From positions 57,704 through 121,703 of the forward strand of contig PAPI01000031.1 of the NCBI GenBank assembly GCA_002708845.1: a stretch of 64,000 nucleotides of DNA. The letters run 5' to 3'. Of the stretch, positions 44,440 through 53,466 are shown one piece after another. The first letter of the stretch is position 1; every line of letters begins with the position of its first letter. The notes beneath the pieces are model-generated. The model did no database searches and was not told where the DNA came from. It was given only the letters and a program-made list of their open reading frames with translations. This DNA comes from Leeuwenhoekiella sp. GTDB lineage: Bacteria > Bacteroidota > Bacteroidia > Flavobacteriales > Flavobacteriaceae. Made by a program: the position numbers and the translations under genes.

Positions 44440-45183
44440 TTAATGCGGATTTTTTTCATTTAAGTATTTCCAATAACGCCGCGGCACGTGTCTTAAGTGC
44501 AACTTTTTATTTATCCGGCTTTTGATACCCGTACTTTTAAAATAGTCCTGCCACATTTGATCATAGAAAATTTCTTCCTCGTGGGTAATAGCATTGAGAT
44601 TCTTAAGATTAACGGCTTCAAGATTTACAAAATCAACTTTCTTCAGGTCATAATAAATCCCATAATCGCGTTTTAGGTCATAGATCATAAAAACCTGATC
44701 AGCATATCTGTTTTTAAAATGTTTAGCGATGAGCGGTAAAACATTAAAGTCGGGCTCTATTACAGCCAGATAAGTATTGTCTTTAGCGCGTTTAAATCGC
44801 ACGAAGGCTTCCATTCGATGCTTCTCTCGCCCTACTTCTTTTGTCCAGTCTGCTAATTGTAATACTGCAGGGTGACCGTAATCCTTTTCATTTTTAGTTT
44901 TTAAAACATAACGAACCGCCTCAAGAATTTTATTCTCAGCCCCTGATGCCTCTCTCAAATATGATCTGTAAATCAATTGTTGAAGATGACTAAAAGGTTT
45001 TAAACCCTGCCACACACGATCTGCTTTAGAGGCATCGGTAAACACCTTAATATCTTCTGCAAAAAAGTCTGGTTGAAATGCACTAACGGGTACAATAGCA
45101 ACCTGTTGCAAACGCTCATCATACACCTGAAATAGTGCCGTGAGCAAACCCTCAAAAGTCTCGTCATAAACAAGTCTAGTCAT
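44440..45183 (-). CDS. DUF4130 (TIGR03915-type) putative DNA-repair protein
   Basis: The 247-residue protein matches the family that accompanies the radical SAM protein encoded just upstream. It has VYDETFEGLLTALFQVYDE at the start, KDYGHPAVLQLADWTKEVGREKHRMEAFVRFK, FNVLPLIAKHFKNRYADQVFMIYDLKRDYGIYYD, and a final LHLRHVPRRYWKYLNEK. In other bacteria DUF4130 is also found fused to UdgX-type uracil-DNA glycosylase domains, so a role in DNA repair is likely. Biochemical activity is unknown. It is 7 bases downstream of its partner and belongs to the same transcript. Confidence 0.85.
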   Translation of the reverse strand: MTRLVYDETFEGLLTALFQVYDERLQQVAIVPVSAFQPDFFAEDIKVFTDASKADRVWQGLKPFSHLQQLIYRSYLREASGAENKILEAVRYVLKTKNEKDYGHPAVLQLADWTKEVGREKHRMEAFVRFKRAKDNTYLAVIEPDFNVLPLIAKHFKNRYADQVFMIYDLKRDYGIYYDLKKVDFVNLEAVNLKNLNAITHEEEIFYDQMWQDYFKSTGIKSRINKKLHLRHVPRRYWKYLNEKNPH

Positions 45184-45190
45184 AAGCTGT

Positions 45191-46450
45191 TTAGAAAAGT
45201 TGTAATTGCTGATTATACATTTTTTGATATTTGCTCTGACTGCTTTGCAAAATCATGCTTTTAATTCGCTGGGGCTCTAAATCTCTTCGTTCCCAGTCTT
45301 TAGATTCACATACCATAAAATACTTGGCGCGATTCATCGCGATACCTATTGCCTTTAGATGCTCCCAATTGAGTTTGCGATACTTTCGTGCATTCAAAAT
45401 TTTATAAACCGATTTCATTCCTAATCCCGGAATACGAGCGAGCATCCGTTTATCTGCCTTATTTACGTCAACCGGAAAATGATGCAGATTACGCAATGCC
45501 CAGCTTAATTTGGGATCAATATCAATGTCCAGATTGGGATGGTCTTTATTTAAAAGTTCGCGGACATCAAAGCCGTAAAAGCGCAATAACCAATCGGTCT
45601 GATACAAGCGGTTTTCCCGTAGCATCGGCACCTCGGTTCCTAAAGCTGGCAGTCTGGAATCCTGAAGTACTGGCACATAACCCGAATAGTAGACCCGTTT
45701 CATTTTATAGGTGCTGTAATAATGTACAGCACTGTACATAATATCTTTATCACTCTCGCCGGTTGCTCCTACAATCATCTGCGTACTTTGCCCTGCGGGC
45801 GCATACACGGGTGTATTTCTAAGTATTTTTTTTTCGCTTTTATAAATTGCGATATTGTTTTTCACGGTTTCCATCGGTCTGATGAAATCTTTATGCTCTT
45901 TTTCCGGCGCCAGTAGTTTGAGTCCAGAAACGGTGGGAATCTCGATGTTAATCGAAAGCCGGTCAGCATAAAGTCCTGCCTCCTGCATCAGTTCATCATT
46001 ACAGCCCGGTATTGATTTGAGGTGTATATAGCCATTGAAGTTTTCTTCAAGACGCAGCTTTTTGGCTACCGCGATCAGACGCTCCATCGTATAATCTGGG
46101 CTTGAAAAGATACCGCTACTTAAAAACAGGCCCTCAATATAATTTCGCCTGTAAAAGTTGATAGTGAGGTCTACGACTTCCTGAATTTTAAAACCCGCGC
46201 GCTTGATATCGTTACTCTTTCGGCTTACGCAATAGGCGCAATCAAAAATACAGTGGTTAGTAAGTAAAATCTTTAACAGGGAAATACAACGCCCATCTTC
46301 GGTATAGCTATGGCAAATACCCATTCCGCTGCTGTCTCCCAATCCTTTATTTTTGTTGGTACGCTTACTCCCACTGCTGGAGCAGGAAACATCGTATTTA
46401 GCTGCGTCAGCAAGTATGTTCAGCTTTTCGCGAATGCGCTCAAAATTCAT
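45191..46450 (-). CDS. Radical SAM protein, putative DNA modification/repair (TIGR03916-type)
   Basis: The 419-residue protein has the radical SAM cluster C67-x3-C71-x2-C74 (NHCIFDCAYCVSRKSND), three further Cys upstream (23, 46, 55), and the motif LFLSSGIFSSPDYTMERL. A C-terminal helix-hairpin-helix follows (VNKADKRMLARIPGLGMKSVYKI, about 335-360), as in DNA-binding enzymes. It is always seen with the DUF4130 protein. The radical SAM core is reminiscent of spore photoproduct lyase, but the substrate is unknown. It is divergent from an S24-type regulator, and the 173-base gap holds two operator-like dyads. Confidence 0.88.
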   Translation of the reverse strand: MNFERIREKLNILADAAKYDVSCSSSGSKRTNKNKGLGDSSGMGICHSYTEDGRCISLLKILLTNHCIFDCAYCVSRKSNDIKRAGFKIQEVVDLTINFYRRNYIEGLFLSSGIFSSPDYTMERLIAVAKKLRLEENFNGYIHLKSIPGCNDELMQEAGLYADRLSINIEIPTVSGLKLLAPEKEHKDFIRPMETVKNNIAIYKSEKKILRNTPVYAPAGQSTQMIVGATGESDKDIMYSAVHYYSTYKMKRVYYSGYVPVLQDSRLPALGTEVPMLRENRLYQTDWLLRFYGFDVRELLNKDHPNLDIDIDPKLSWALRNLHHFPVDVNKADKRMLARIPGLGMKSVYKILNARKYRKLNWEHLKAIGIAMNRAKYFMVCESKDWERRDLEPQRIKSMILQSSQSKYQKMYNQQLQLF

Positions 46451-46567
46451 AGCTTAAATTTTTATCCAACACTTCAGAATTTTCGTTTCAACCTCAATAT
46501 TGATTACTGGATATTACTTTAAATTTGTCTTGGATTATTTACGAAAATAAAGAATTTTTCCATATTA

Positions 46568-46603
46568 CGGATTTTTTCCTAACTTTAATTAGGATTTATT
46601 CCG
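46568..46603. promoter_or_regulatory. Two operator-like dyads between the repair genes and the S24 regulator
   Basis: Two GGA-N5-TCC inverted repeats (46569-46579 and 46592-46602) have the same spacing and lie 23 bases apart centre to centre. The outer sequence makes a larger palindrome: CGGA-N5-TCCTAA, six bases, TTAGGA-N5-TCCG. It ends 20 bases before the regulator ATG and covers the likely promoter region, as expected for an autorepressor of the LexA/CI type. Confidence 0.6.
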
Positions 46604-46623
46604 ATTAATACTATTTTTACGAT

Positions 46624-47391
46624 ATGGGAATCAACGATGTAACGGGCGATATTCGCCGATTCAAGCAAATACGGGAAGAACAAAATCTTACGCAAACCGA
46701 GTTTGCTGAAGCTTTAGGGATCAAAAATTCTACGGCAGACATTGAGCGTGGAAGAACAAAACTTTCTGGTCAGGTAGTAACCGAATTGTTACGCCTCTAT
46801 AATATAAATCCGTTGTGGCTATTCGGTTATAGCAATCAAAAGCTATTGCACGCAGGTAAAGGAGATGTAAGTCCTAAAGTTGTAACGGTAGATTCTGCAG
46901 ATCAGGAAAATCTTGTGATGGTTAATCAAAAGGCTGCTGCAGGTTATCCTCAAAACGTTCAGGATGTTGAATGGTATCAGCAATTACCGGCTTTTGATTT
47001 GCCGCTACCCCAGTACCGCAATGCAACCTATCGCGGTTTTCAGGTAGAAGGCGACAGTATGTTGCCTAATTTTATGCCTGATGACTGGGTACTTGGTAAA
47101 GCCGTTGCCAGTATGAATGAGGTGACTTCAAATAAAGTTTACGTTGTAGTTATGCCAGATGCAGTCGTGGTTAAAAAGCTTCAGAAACTGCCAGACCCTT
47201 CTAAAGTGCTTCTTATTTCAATAAATCAGGAATATGTACCTTATGAAGTACAGGTGAGTGACATTCAGGAATTGTGGCAAGTTAATAGTAAGCTTACTTT
47301 TAATCTTGACGCCCCTTCAGAAAGCAGTCTGTTACGTGAATTGCAACAAGGGATGGAAGAACTAAAAAATCAGATGCGCAATCTTCAATAA
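46624..47391 (+). CDS. XRE-family regulator with S24 (LexA/CI-like) peptidase domain
   Basis: The 255-residue protein has an N-terminal helix-turn-helix (about 10-65, RFKQIREEQNLTQTEFAEAL). The C-terminal S24 domain (about 100-230) keeps all parts needed for self-cleavage: the Ala106-Gly107 bond in AAAGYP, Ser145 in VEGDSMLPNF, and Lys184/185 in VVVKKLQK. In LexA and CI such proteins cut themselves when RecA filaments form on damaged DNA. Its divergence from a DNA-repair operon and the paired dyads in between suggest it represses that operon and itself until damage occurs. Many Bacteroidota lack a classical LexA. RecA dependence is inferred. The last 20 residues form a helix. Confidence 0.85.
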   Translation: MGINDVTGDIRRFKQIREEQNLTQTEFAEALGIKNSTADIERGRTKLSGQVVTELLRLYNINPLWLFGYSNQKLLHAGKGDVSPKVVTVDSADQENLVMVNQKAAAGYPQNVQDVEWYQQLPAFDLPLPQYRNATYRGFQVEGDSMLPNFMPDDWVLGKAVASMNEVTSNKVYVVVMPDAVVVKKLQKLPDPSKVLLISINQEYVPYEVQVSDIQELWQVNSKLTFNLDAPSESSLLRELQQGMEELKNQMRNLQ

Positions 47392-47481
47392 GCTACCTAA
47401 GTCAGGTTTGGCTTTCATTCCGGAAATTTAATTTAAAGGTAAAAACTTCAGGATATCATTCCTTTTGATAATGCCAATAAA

Positions 47482-47508
47482 AAAACCACCGGAGTTCCGG
47501 TGGTTCTT
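47482..47508 (-). terminator. Terminator downstream of the third small lipoprotein gene
   Basis: AACCACCGGA and TCCGGTGGTT form a perfect 10-bp stem with a two-base loop, with a T-run on the minus strand. Confidence 0.85.
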
Positions 47509-47526
47509 ACTTAAAGTGATTTCAAT

Positions 47527-47760
47527 TTAATTGTCTACTTTAATCTTGGTTTCGCCGTCAGCGTCTTCCTTTATTTTGACTTCCTTATCGTCAGTCTCCA
47601 TTTTAAGTTTATAATCGCCGTCGTCAGATTTTTCTTTAATTGTTGCGCCATCTTCTTTCATTTCGTCAATCAGCTTTTCCTTTTCACTTTTTTCGCGACA
47701 AGAAGTTACTGACAAGGTTAATGCAAGAAGCACTATGGCTAAATAGCTATAAGGTTTCAT
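47527..47760 (-). CDS. Small CRE-type lipoprotein, Lys/Asp-rich
   Basis: The start is placed at ATG 47758-47760. The 77-residue protein then opens with a signal peptide (KPYSYLAIVLLALTLSVTSC, Cys21 lipobox). A longer start at 47808 would overlap the preceding gene. After Cys comes REKSEKEKL. The mature part has a charged repeat of the type (D/E)-x-K-(L/I)-K (YKLKMETDDKEVKIKEDADGETKIKVDN), likely beta-strands. It is 7 bases downstream of the gene at 47768 and probably co-transcribed. Confidence 0.72.
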   Translation of the reverse strand: MKPYSYLAIVLLALTLSVTSCREKSEKEKLIDEMKEDGATIKEKSDDGDYKLKMETDDKEVKIKEDADGETKIKVDN

Positions 47761-47767
47761 AATTTTT

Positions 47768-47998
47768 CTATTTGTTATCGTCTCCGATGTTATCGATTTC
47801 CTGGTCAATTTCTTTATTGACTTCCTGATCTACCTTCTTAGCAGTGCGCTCCAGAATACCTTCACGTTCTACTTCAGGTTTTTCAACTTCAACTTCTCTT
47901 ACTATAACAGTCTCTTTTTCTTTGTCTTCAGCTTCCCTACATGAAAAAGTTACAAAAGTAGAAATGCTTAAAGTCAGAAATAAAATTGCTTTTTTCAT
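47768..47998 (-). CDS. Small CRE-type lipoprotein, Glu/Val-rich
   Basis: The 76-residue protein has a signal peptide with lipobox TFSC (Cys20), followed by REAEDKEKETV. The mature part is a charged helix (VREVEVEKPEVEREGILERTAKKVDQEVNKEIDQEIDN). It is the fourth protein in this 4-kb stretch with Cys-Arg-Glu after the signal peptide. It leads a two-gene unit with the gene at 47527. Function is unknown; an envelope anchor is expected. Confidence 0.72.
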   Translation of the reverse strand: MKKAILFLTLSISTFVTFSCREAEDKEKETVIVREVEVEKPEVEREGILERTAKKVDQEVNKEIDQEIDNIGDDNK

Positions 47999-48155
47999 AA
48001 TTAATTAGGTTTAATTCAATAGCCAAAAGTAGAAGGATTTTACTTTTGTTGATCTGTCCTAATTATAAATGATTGCCAAAACTAGCTTAATAATGCGTTA
48101 AATACCTGTGTTTTAAACTGCTCCCAGAGGTATTCAAACTAATTTTAAAGTAAAA

Positions 48156-48812
48156 ATGAGCTTTTATAAATTGTATGATTTTCTACGGGATTTGCAGAAA
48201 AACAATGCCAAAGAGTGGATGGATGAACACCGTAGCGAATACCACGAAGTACGTGATTTTTACATCGACTGGTTAAACAAGATGGATATGAGGCTAGCAG
48301 AAGTCGATACTGATTACCATCCCACCACGGGCAAAAAAGCCATTAACCGCATCAACAATAACCTGCTCTACCATCCAAATAAGCCCATATATAAAGATCA
48401 TTTTGGAGCCGGTCTTGATGGGGCTCCCAATCATGGAGACTTTTACATTCACCTGGGCACTTCAGAAAGTTTTATAGCAGGTGGCTTTTATAAGCCTAAG
48501 AATGACTTGCTACATAGTATAAGACAAGCAGTTGATTACAATGGCGAAGAGTTTATTAAAATACTGAACAAAAAAAGCTTCAAAGCCAAATTTGGTAATT
48601 TAATAGATGATGGTGACAGCTTGAAAACAGCACCCAAAGGCTTCTCCCAGGACCATAAGTATATCGAGTTGTTACGTATGAAATCTTTTGCCGTTCAATA
48701 TGATCTTACTCAGAAAATAGTAACCAGCGACGACTTTGAAGAACTGGTAGTTGATGTTTACAAAGAAATGTTACCCTTTCGCAATTATCTGAATCAGGCT
48801 GTAAGTGTTTGA
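48156..48812 (+). CDS. DUF2461 family protein
   Basis: The 218-residue cytoplasmic protein matches DUF2461 (TIGR02453): LYDFLRDLQKNNAKEWMDEHRSEY at the start, TGKKAINRINNNLLYHPNKPIYKDHFGAGLDG in the middle (around 65-95), and SESFIAGGFYKPKNDLLHSIRQAVDYNGEEF after it. The function of the family is unknown. Its 3' end overlaps the convergent waaA gene by 19 bases. Confidence 0.88.
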   Translation: MSFYKLYDFLRDLQKNNAKEWMDEHRSEYHEVRDFYIDWLNKMDMRLAEVDTDYHPTTGKKAINRINNNLLYHPNKPIYKDHFGAGLDGAPNHGDFYIHLGTSESFIAGGFYKPKNDLLHSIRQAVDYNGEEFIKILNKKSFKAKFGNLIDDGDSLKTAPKGFSQDHKYIELLRMKSFAVQYDLTQKIVTSDDFEELVVDVYKEMLPFRNYLNQAVSV

Positions 48813-50035
48813 GATTTGAGATAATTCCTAATGGCCTGCGTTGCTCCCGTTTGGCTCGAGATAAAATGCCCGGCAATCATTCCGGTTTGATGTCTGAAAT
48901 CTGCCTCTGCAACTAGTTTATTTAACAATTGTGAAGCCTCTTTTGGTGTTGAAACTGTAAAAAGTCCGGCCAATTTTTGCAAATCCTGAGCTTCCTGAAA
49001 CTTTTTGATATGTATACCGGTAAGGATAGGAATCCCAAAAGTTGCCGGCTCTAAAATATTATGAAGCCCCGTATTCCCTGCTGCTCCTCCCACGTAAGCT
49101 ACATCGGCATACGCGTAAACTTTGCTAAGCAGCCCTACGTGATTTAAAACCAGAATTTCGGCACGACTTAAATCTTTTAGATCGTAGTCAGTATATGTGA
49201 TGCTTTTGCGTTTTAGCCGCTTCATAAACCGGGCAATTTGTTCAGCATCAATTTTATGCGGAGCAACCACAACTTTTATAGTGCTCTTATTTATAAAATC
49301 AATCAGGAGGTTTTCATCTTCCGGCCAGGTACTTCCGCAGACCAAAAGCAATTGATCCTGTTTAAATTCTTTTATAAAATCGAGGCTGTTGTCGTAAGAA
49401 CGTTGCCGAGAAACCCGGTCAAAACGCGTATCCCCACTCACTGCTGCATTGGCATATCCCAATTTAGTTAATACACTAAGAGACGCTTCATTTTGAAGGA
49501 AGAAATAATTAAAAGCTTCTAGTTCCTGCTTCATCCAGCTGCCGTACCACTTAAAAAAAGGCTGGTTCTCTCTAAAAACTCCCGAAATCAACAGCGTATG
49601 CACAGACGTCTTTTTTAATTCGTTTAAATAATTAGGCCAAAATTCATACTTCACAAAAAGCGCAAGCGTTGGATTGAGTAACTTTATAAATTGCCGGGCA
49701 TTCCTTGCAGTATCTAGAGGCAGGTAGGTTACAACATCTGCCAAAGGGGTATCTTTACGAACGGTATATCCGGATGGTGAGAAAAAAGTGAGGACAATTT
49801 TAGCAGCAGCATAGTCTTCACGCAGATTTTCAAGTACCGGCACCACCTGTTCATATTCGCCAAGGGACGCGGCGTGAATCCATATTACCTGATCCCCGGA
49901 ATCAATAGTTGACTTTAGTTTAGAAAAAACACCCTGACGCACCCGCCTGAATCCCTTCAGCTTAGCACTAAATAACCCTAAAACAGGCAAAAGCCATTCA
50001 AAGAGCTGTATTAAAAAAGAATAGAGCTGTCGCAT
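48794..50035 (-). CDS. waaA: 3-deoxy-D-manno-octulosonic acid transferase
   Basis: The 413-residue protein adds Kdo to lipid A on the inner leaflet of the inner membrane. It has an N-terminal hydrophobic anchor (LYSFLIQLFEWLLPVLGL), then IWIHAASLGEYEQVVPVLENL with the catalytic Glu, LTFFSPSGYTVRK, ALFVKYEFWPNYLNELKK, a CGSTWPEDENLL motif, and YVGGAAGNTGLHNILEPATFGIPI for the nucleotide-sugar site. Family signatures and length agree. It is divergent from a sugar aminotransferase gene that may also serve envelope polysaccharide. Confidence 0.93.
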   Translation of the reverse strand: MRQLYSFLIQLFEWLLPVLGLFSAKLKGFRRVRQGVFSKLKSTIDSGDQVIWIHAASLGEYEQVVPVLENLREDYAAAKIVLTFFSPSGYTVRKDTPLADVVTYLPLDTARNARQFIKLLNPTLALFVKYEFWPNYLNELKKTSVHTLLISGVFRENQPFFKWYGSWMKQELEAFNYFFLQNEASLSVLTKLGYANAAVSGDTRFDRVSRQRSYDNSLDFIKEFKQDQLLLVCGSTWPEDENLLIDFINKSTIKVVVAPHKIDAEQIARFMKRLKRKSITYTDYDLKDLSRAEILVLNHVGLLSKVYAYADVAYVGGAAGNTGLHNILEPATFGIPILTGIHIKKFQEAQDLQKLAGLFTVSTPKEASQLLNKLVAEADFRHQTGMIAGHFISSQTGATQAIRNYLKSQTLTA

Positions 50036-50267
50036 ACAGGCGTAAAAGTAGCCTTTTCCACAAAAAAAGACATTGGGTATAGGGTGCAGATTTCGTACTT
50101 TCGTATACCGAAGATATTCTTATTTGCAGGCGCAATTGCTATTCTGATTACTATTTTTTCGGCACCACATAAACGAATACCAGCCCCCAAAAGGCCTCTA
50201 AATTATTGATAAAGTCCAGCCCAAGTCAACATTTGATTTCAAAAGGGATGGCAAAATTTTTTACTAG

Positions 50268-51401
50268 ATGAAAAAAATTCAAATGGTTGACCTTAAAGGT
50301 CAGTACGAACCTATAAAAGAGCAGATAAACCGCTCTATTCAAGAAGTTATTGACACTACCGCATTTATAAATGGCCCCGAGGTACACGGTTTTCAAAAAG
50401 AACTTGAAGATTATTTAAATGTAAAACACGTCATTCCCTGTGCCAATGGCACCGATGCCCTGCAGATTGCGATGATGGGTCTGGGGCTTAAACCCGGCGA
50501 CGAGGTCATTACGGCCGACTTTACTTTTGCGGCAACGGTAGAGGTTATTGCCCTTTTGCAGCTTACACCGGTTCTGGTTGATGTAAACCCTTATGGTTTC
50601 AACATTGATGTTGAAGCTATCAAAAAAGCTATTACCCCCAAAACAAAAGCTATTGTGCCGGTACATCTTTTTGGTCAGGTTGCCGATATGGATGCCATTA
50701 TGGAAATTGCCAATGAGCATAATCTTTTTGTAATTGAAGATAACGCCCAGGGTATTGGCGCCAACTACACCCGCCGAGATGGCTCAAAAGTCAAAACAGG
50801 AACTATTGGTCACGTAGGCAGCACCTCATTTTTCCCCTCAAAGAACCTGGGATGTTACGGTGATGGCGGTGCGATATTTACTAACGACGATGATCTGGCT
50901 CATACGCTTAGAGGTATCGTAAATCACGGGATGTACGAGCGTTATCATCATGATGTGGTGGGCGTCAACTCACGTTTAGATTCTATTCAGGCTGCAGTTT
51001 TACGGGCAAAATTACCCCATCTCGACACCTACAATTCAAAGCGTAGAGAAGCGGCTCGTAAGTATACTGAAAGACTAAAAGATCACGTCAAAATAACCAC
51101 TCCGCTTATATGTGATGTTTGTGATTGCCATGTTTTTCATCAATACACACTAAGACTGAAGGATTGCGATCGCGACGGACTCGTAAAACACTTAAACTCA
51201 AAAGACATCCCTTGCGGTGTCTACTACCCCATTCCATTACACAGACAAAAAGCATACACCGATTCGCGTTATAACGAAGCCGATTTTAGCGTAACCAATC
51301 AGTTAGCTAAAGAGGTTATCTCATTACCTATGCATACTGAACTGGATGACGAGCAGATTGATTACATCTGCGACAGCATACTTGAATACATCAATGTTTA
51401 A
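50268..51401 (+). CDS. DegT/DnrJ/EryC1/StrS-family sugar aminotransferase
   Basis: The 377-residue PLP enzyme has VDLKGQYEPIKEQINRSIQEVI at the start, then NGTDALQIAMMGLG, GDEVITADFTFAATVEVIALL, VIEDNAQGIGANY with the cofactor Asp, the PLP lysine in TSFFPSKNLGCYGDGGA, and NSRLDSIQAAVLRAKL. It transfers an amino group to a nucleotide-linked keto-sugar, as in WecE, FdtB or QdtB. Other sugar-pathway genes are not adjacent. Divergence from waaA suggests LPS or other glycan assembly. The exact sugar cannot be read from sequence. Confidence 0.9.
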   Translation: MKKIQMVDLKGQYEPIKEQINRSIQEVIDTTAFINGPEVHGFQKELEDYLNVKHVIPCANGTDALQIAMMGLGLKPGDEVITADFTFAATVEVIALLQLTPVLVDVNPYGFNIDVEAIKKAITPKTKAIVPVHLFGQVADMDAIMEIANEHNLFVIEDNAQGIGANYTRRDGSKVKTGTIGHVGSTSFFPSKNLGCYGDGGAIFTNDDDLAHTLRGIVNHGMYERYHHDVVGVNSRLDSIQAAVLRAKLPHLDTYNSKRREAARKYTERLKDHVKITTPLICDVCDCHVFHQYTLRLKDCDRDGLVKHLNSKDIPCGVYYPIPLHRQKAYTDSRYNEADFSVTNQLAKEVISLPMHTELDDEQIDYICDSILEYINV

Positions 51402-51412
51402 AACCTGAAATT

Positions 51413-52687
51413 ATGCGCAACACTCTTGTTTTTATATCCCTCGCTCTTTGTGGTTTTAATGCACTGGCACAGACTACCTATATACAGGCCGGTAAAATTC
51501 TGGATGTAAAGTCTGGCAAAATGCTCAGTGAAAAAACAATTGTGGTAAAAGCAGATACCATTGCGGAAATACTTGACGGTTATCAATTAGGTAAGGGTAC
51601 TATCATCAATCTTCAGGATAAAATTCTTTTACCCGGTTTTATTGATATGCATGTGCATCTCGAGAGTGAGACGAGCCCAACAAAATATCTGGAAACCTTC
51701 ACGCTTAATGATGCAGATATAGCCTACAATGCGCAGCTGTATGCTCAAAAGACCCTAATGGCTGGTTTCACAACCGTAAGAGATTTGGGAGGCAGCGGTA
51801 TTAATGTCTCCCTGCGCAACGCGATTAATACTGGTAAATTGATTGGTCCGCGTATTTTTACGGCTGAAAAAGCTATAGGAACCACAGGTGGTCACGCAGA
51901 TCCTACAAACGGCTATAAAAAAGAATTGATGAATGACCCAGGCCCCAAGGAAGGGGTTATTAACAATGTAGATGATGCCCGAAAGGCCGTACGCCAACGC
52001 TATAAAAATGGAGCGGACTGGATTAAAATTACTGCTACCGGCGGGGTGCTCAGTGTAGCTAAAAATGGTCAGAACCCTCAGTTTACCACAGAAGAAATTG
52101 AAGCCATAGTAAAAATAGGCAAAGATTACGATCTTCAGGTTGCTGCGCACGCACATGGAGATGAAGGGATGCAGCGCGCCATCAAAGCCGGAGTCAAAAC
52201 CATTGAACACGGGACGCTAATGAGTGAAGAAACAGCTGACCTGATGATCAAATATGATACATATTATATACCAACGTTAAGTGCAGGCAAGTACGTTGCA
52301 GACAAAGCACTTATAAAAGGCTATTACCCGGAAGTAATTGTACCTAAAGCTCTTGAAATAGGGCCACAGCTTCAAAAAACTTTTGCGATGGCTTACAACA
52401 AAGGAGTTCCTATTGCCTTTGGTACGGATGCGGGTGTGTTTCCTCACGGAGAAAATGCAAAAGAATTTGTTTATATGGTTGAAGCCGGAATGTCGCCGCT
52501 AGAAGCCATTAAAAGCGCAACACTGATCAGCGCTCAAATTTTAAAGGCAGAACAGGATTTGGGTCAGATTGCTACAGGCTTCAAAGCAGATATTATTGCA
52601 GTAGACAGCGATCCCCTTGATGATATCAGTACACTGACTGATGTGAGCTTCATAATGAAAAACGGTGAGGTCTTTTTTAAAAAATAA
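51413..52687 (+). CDS. Secreted imidazolonepropionase-like amidohydrolase
   Basis: The 424-residue protein has a signal peptide (LVFISLALCGFNALAQ). It is a metal-dependent amidohydrolase: GFIDMHVHLESE (metal HxH), TTVRDLGGSG, DWIKITATGGV with the carboxylated-Lys position, AAHAHGDEGMQRAIKAGVKTIEHGTLM, and FGTDAGVFPHGENAKEF with the catalytic Asp. Close families include Xaa-Pro dipeptidases (prolidase type) and N-acyl hydrolases. It lies 11 bases downstream of the aminotransferase gene but appears functionally separate. Confidence 0.88.
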   Translation: MRNTLVFISLALCGFNALAQTTYIQAGKILDVKSGKMLSEKTIVVKADTIAEILDGYQLGKGTIINLQDKILLPGFIDMHVHLESETSPTKYLETFTLNDADIAYNAQLYAQKTLMAGFTTVRDLGGSGINVSLRNAINTGKLIGPRIFTAEKAIGTTGGHADPTNGYKKELMNDPGPKEGVINNVDDARKAVRQRYKNGADWIKITATGGVLSVAKNGQNPQFTTEEIEAIVKIGKDYDLQVAAHAHGDEGMQRAIKAGVKTIEHGTLMSEETADLMIKYDTYYIPTLSAGKYVADKALIKGYYPEVIVPKALEIGPQLQKTFAMAYNKGVPIAFGTDAGVFPHGENAKEFVYMVEAGMSPLEAIKSATLISAQILKAEQDLGQIATGFKADIIAVDSDPLDDISTLTDVSFIMKNGEVFFKK

Positions 52688-52699
52688 AACTCCCTCTTC

Positions 52700-53260
52700 T
52701 TAAAACCAGGTGATTTTATCTTCAATGGGTTCCCGGTCTCCCTGAGGGACTTCATCCTGATAAGGACCTAGATAGAAAAAACCCAGACAGCGCTCACCTT
52801 CCGCAAGCTGCAATTCTTCCTGCATATCGCTTATATAACCCGGCGAACTCCAGTAACCACCCAATCCCATTTGACCGGTCATCAACCACATGTTTTGTAC
52901 AGCCATAGCGGTAGCCGCAATTTCTTCCCATTCTGGCACACGCTCCTTGAGATCACGCTGCATACAAATAGCAACTACAGCACCACTACTCATCACTTTT
53001 TCAACACTTTTTTTCAGTTTAAATGCCGAAAAATTCTTTTCAGGGGTGGTACGCGTATAGGCCGCAGTGATTTTATCAGCTAGTAAAGCTAATGATTCAC
53101 CCTTAAAAATCTTGAATCGCCACGGATTGGTTTTACGGTGACTTGGAGCCCAGTTTGCCGCTTCCAGCAATTGTAAAATCTGATCCTTACTCAGATTCTG
53201 GCTCGTAAATTGATTGGGGAAAATAGAACGACGTGATTTTAGTATCTCGAAAAGTTTCAA
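52700..53260 (-). CDS. Nitroreductase family flavoprotein
   Basis: The 186-residue protein has the nitroreductase fold and FMN contacts: LKSRRSIFPNQFTSQNLSKDQILQLLEAANWAPSHRKTNPWRFKIF (in order at the N-terminus), IAATAMAVQNMWLMTGQMGLGGYWSSPGY in the centre, and LGFFYLGPY near the end. It reduces nitro-compounds or quinones with NAD(P)H; the natural substrate is unknown. It converges on the amidohydrolase gene, with 12 bases between stops. Confidence 0.9.
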   Translation of the reverse strand: MKLFEILKSRRSIFPNQFTSQNLSKDQILQLLEAANWAPSHRKTNPWRFKIFKGESLALLADKITAAYTRTTPEKNFSAFKLKKSVEKVMSSGAVVAICMQRDLKERVPEWEEIAATAMAVQNMWLMTGQMGLGGYWSSPGYISDMQEELQLAEGERCLGFFYLGPYQDEVPQGDREPIEDKITWF

Positions 53261-53466
53261 ATCTTGCTGTTTTAAATATGAGACCCAAATGTAAGAAATG
53301 ATACAGTTATTACTTCAAGAAGGTTATATCAACAGCTAAAACAATGATAAACAGGGAAAATCCCCGTTAAAATCAGGTGATTTTTACGTGTAAAAAAGCG
53401 TTATAAATATTATTTTCGTAATATTTGCATCCCCTAAATCTAAAAATTGAACCTATTCATATAGTC

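Noticed and set aside
50084-50209. 41-residue plus-strand frame with a hydrophobic segment and GTG start, upstream of the DegT gene
   Set aside because: A likely promoter element (TACTTTCG at about 50096) lies inside the frame, and no ATG is available. Coding is possible but not supported.
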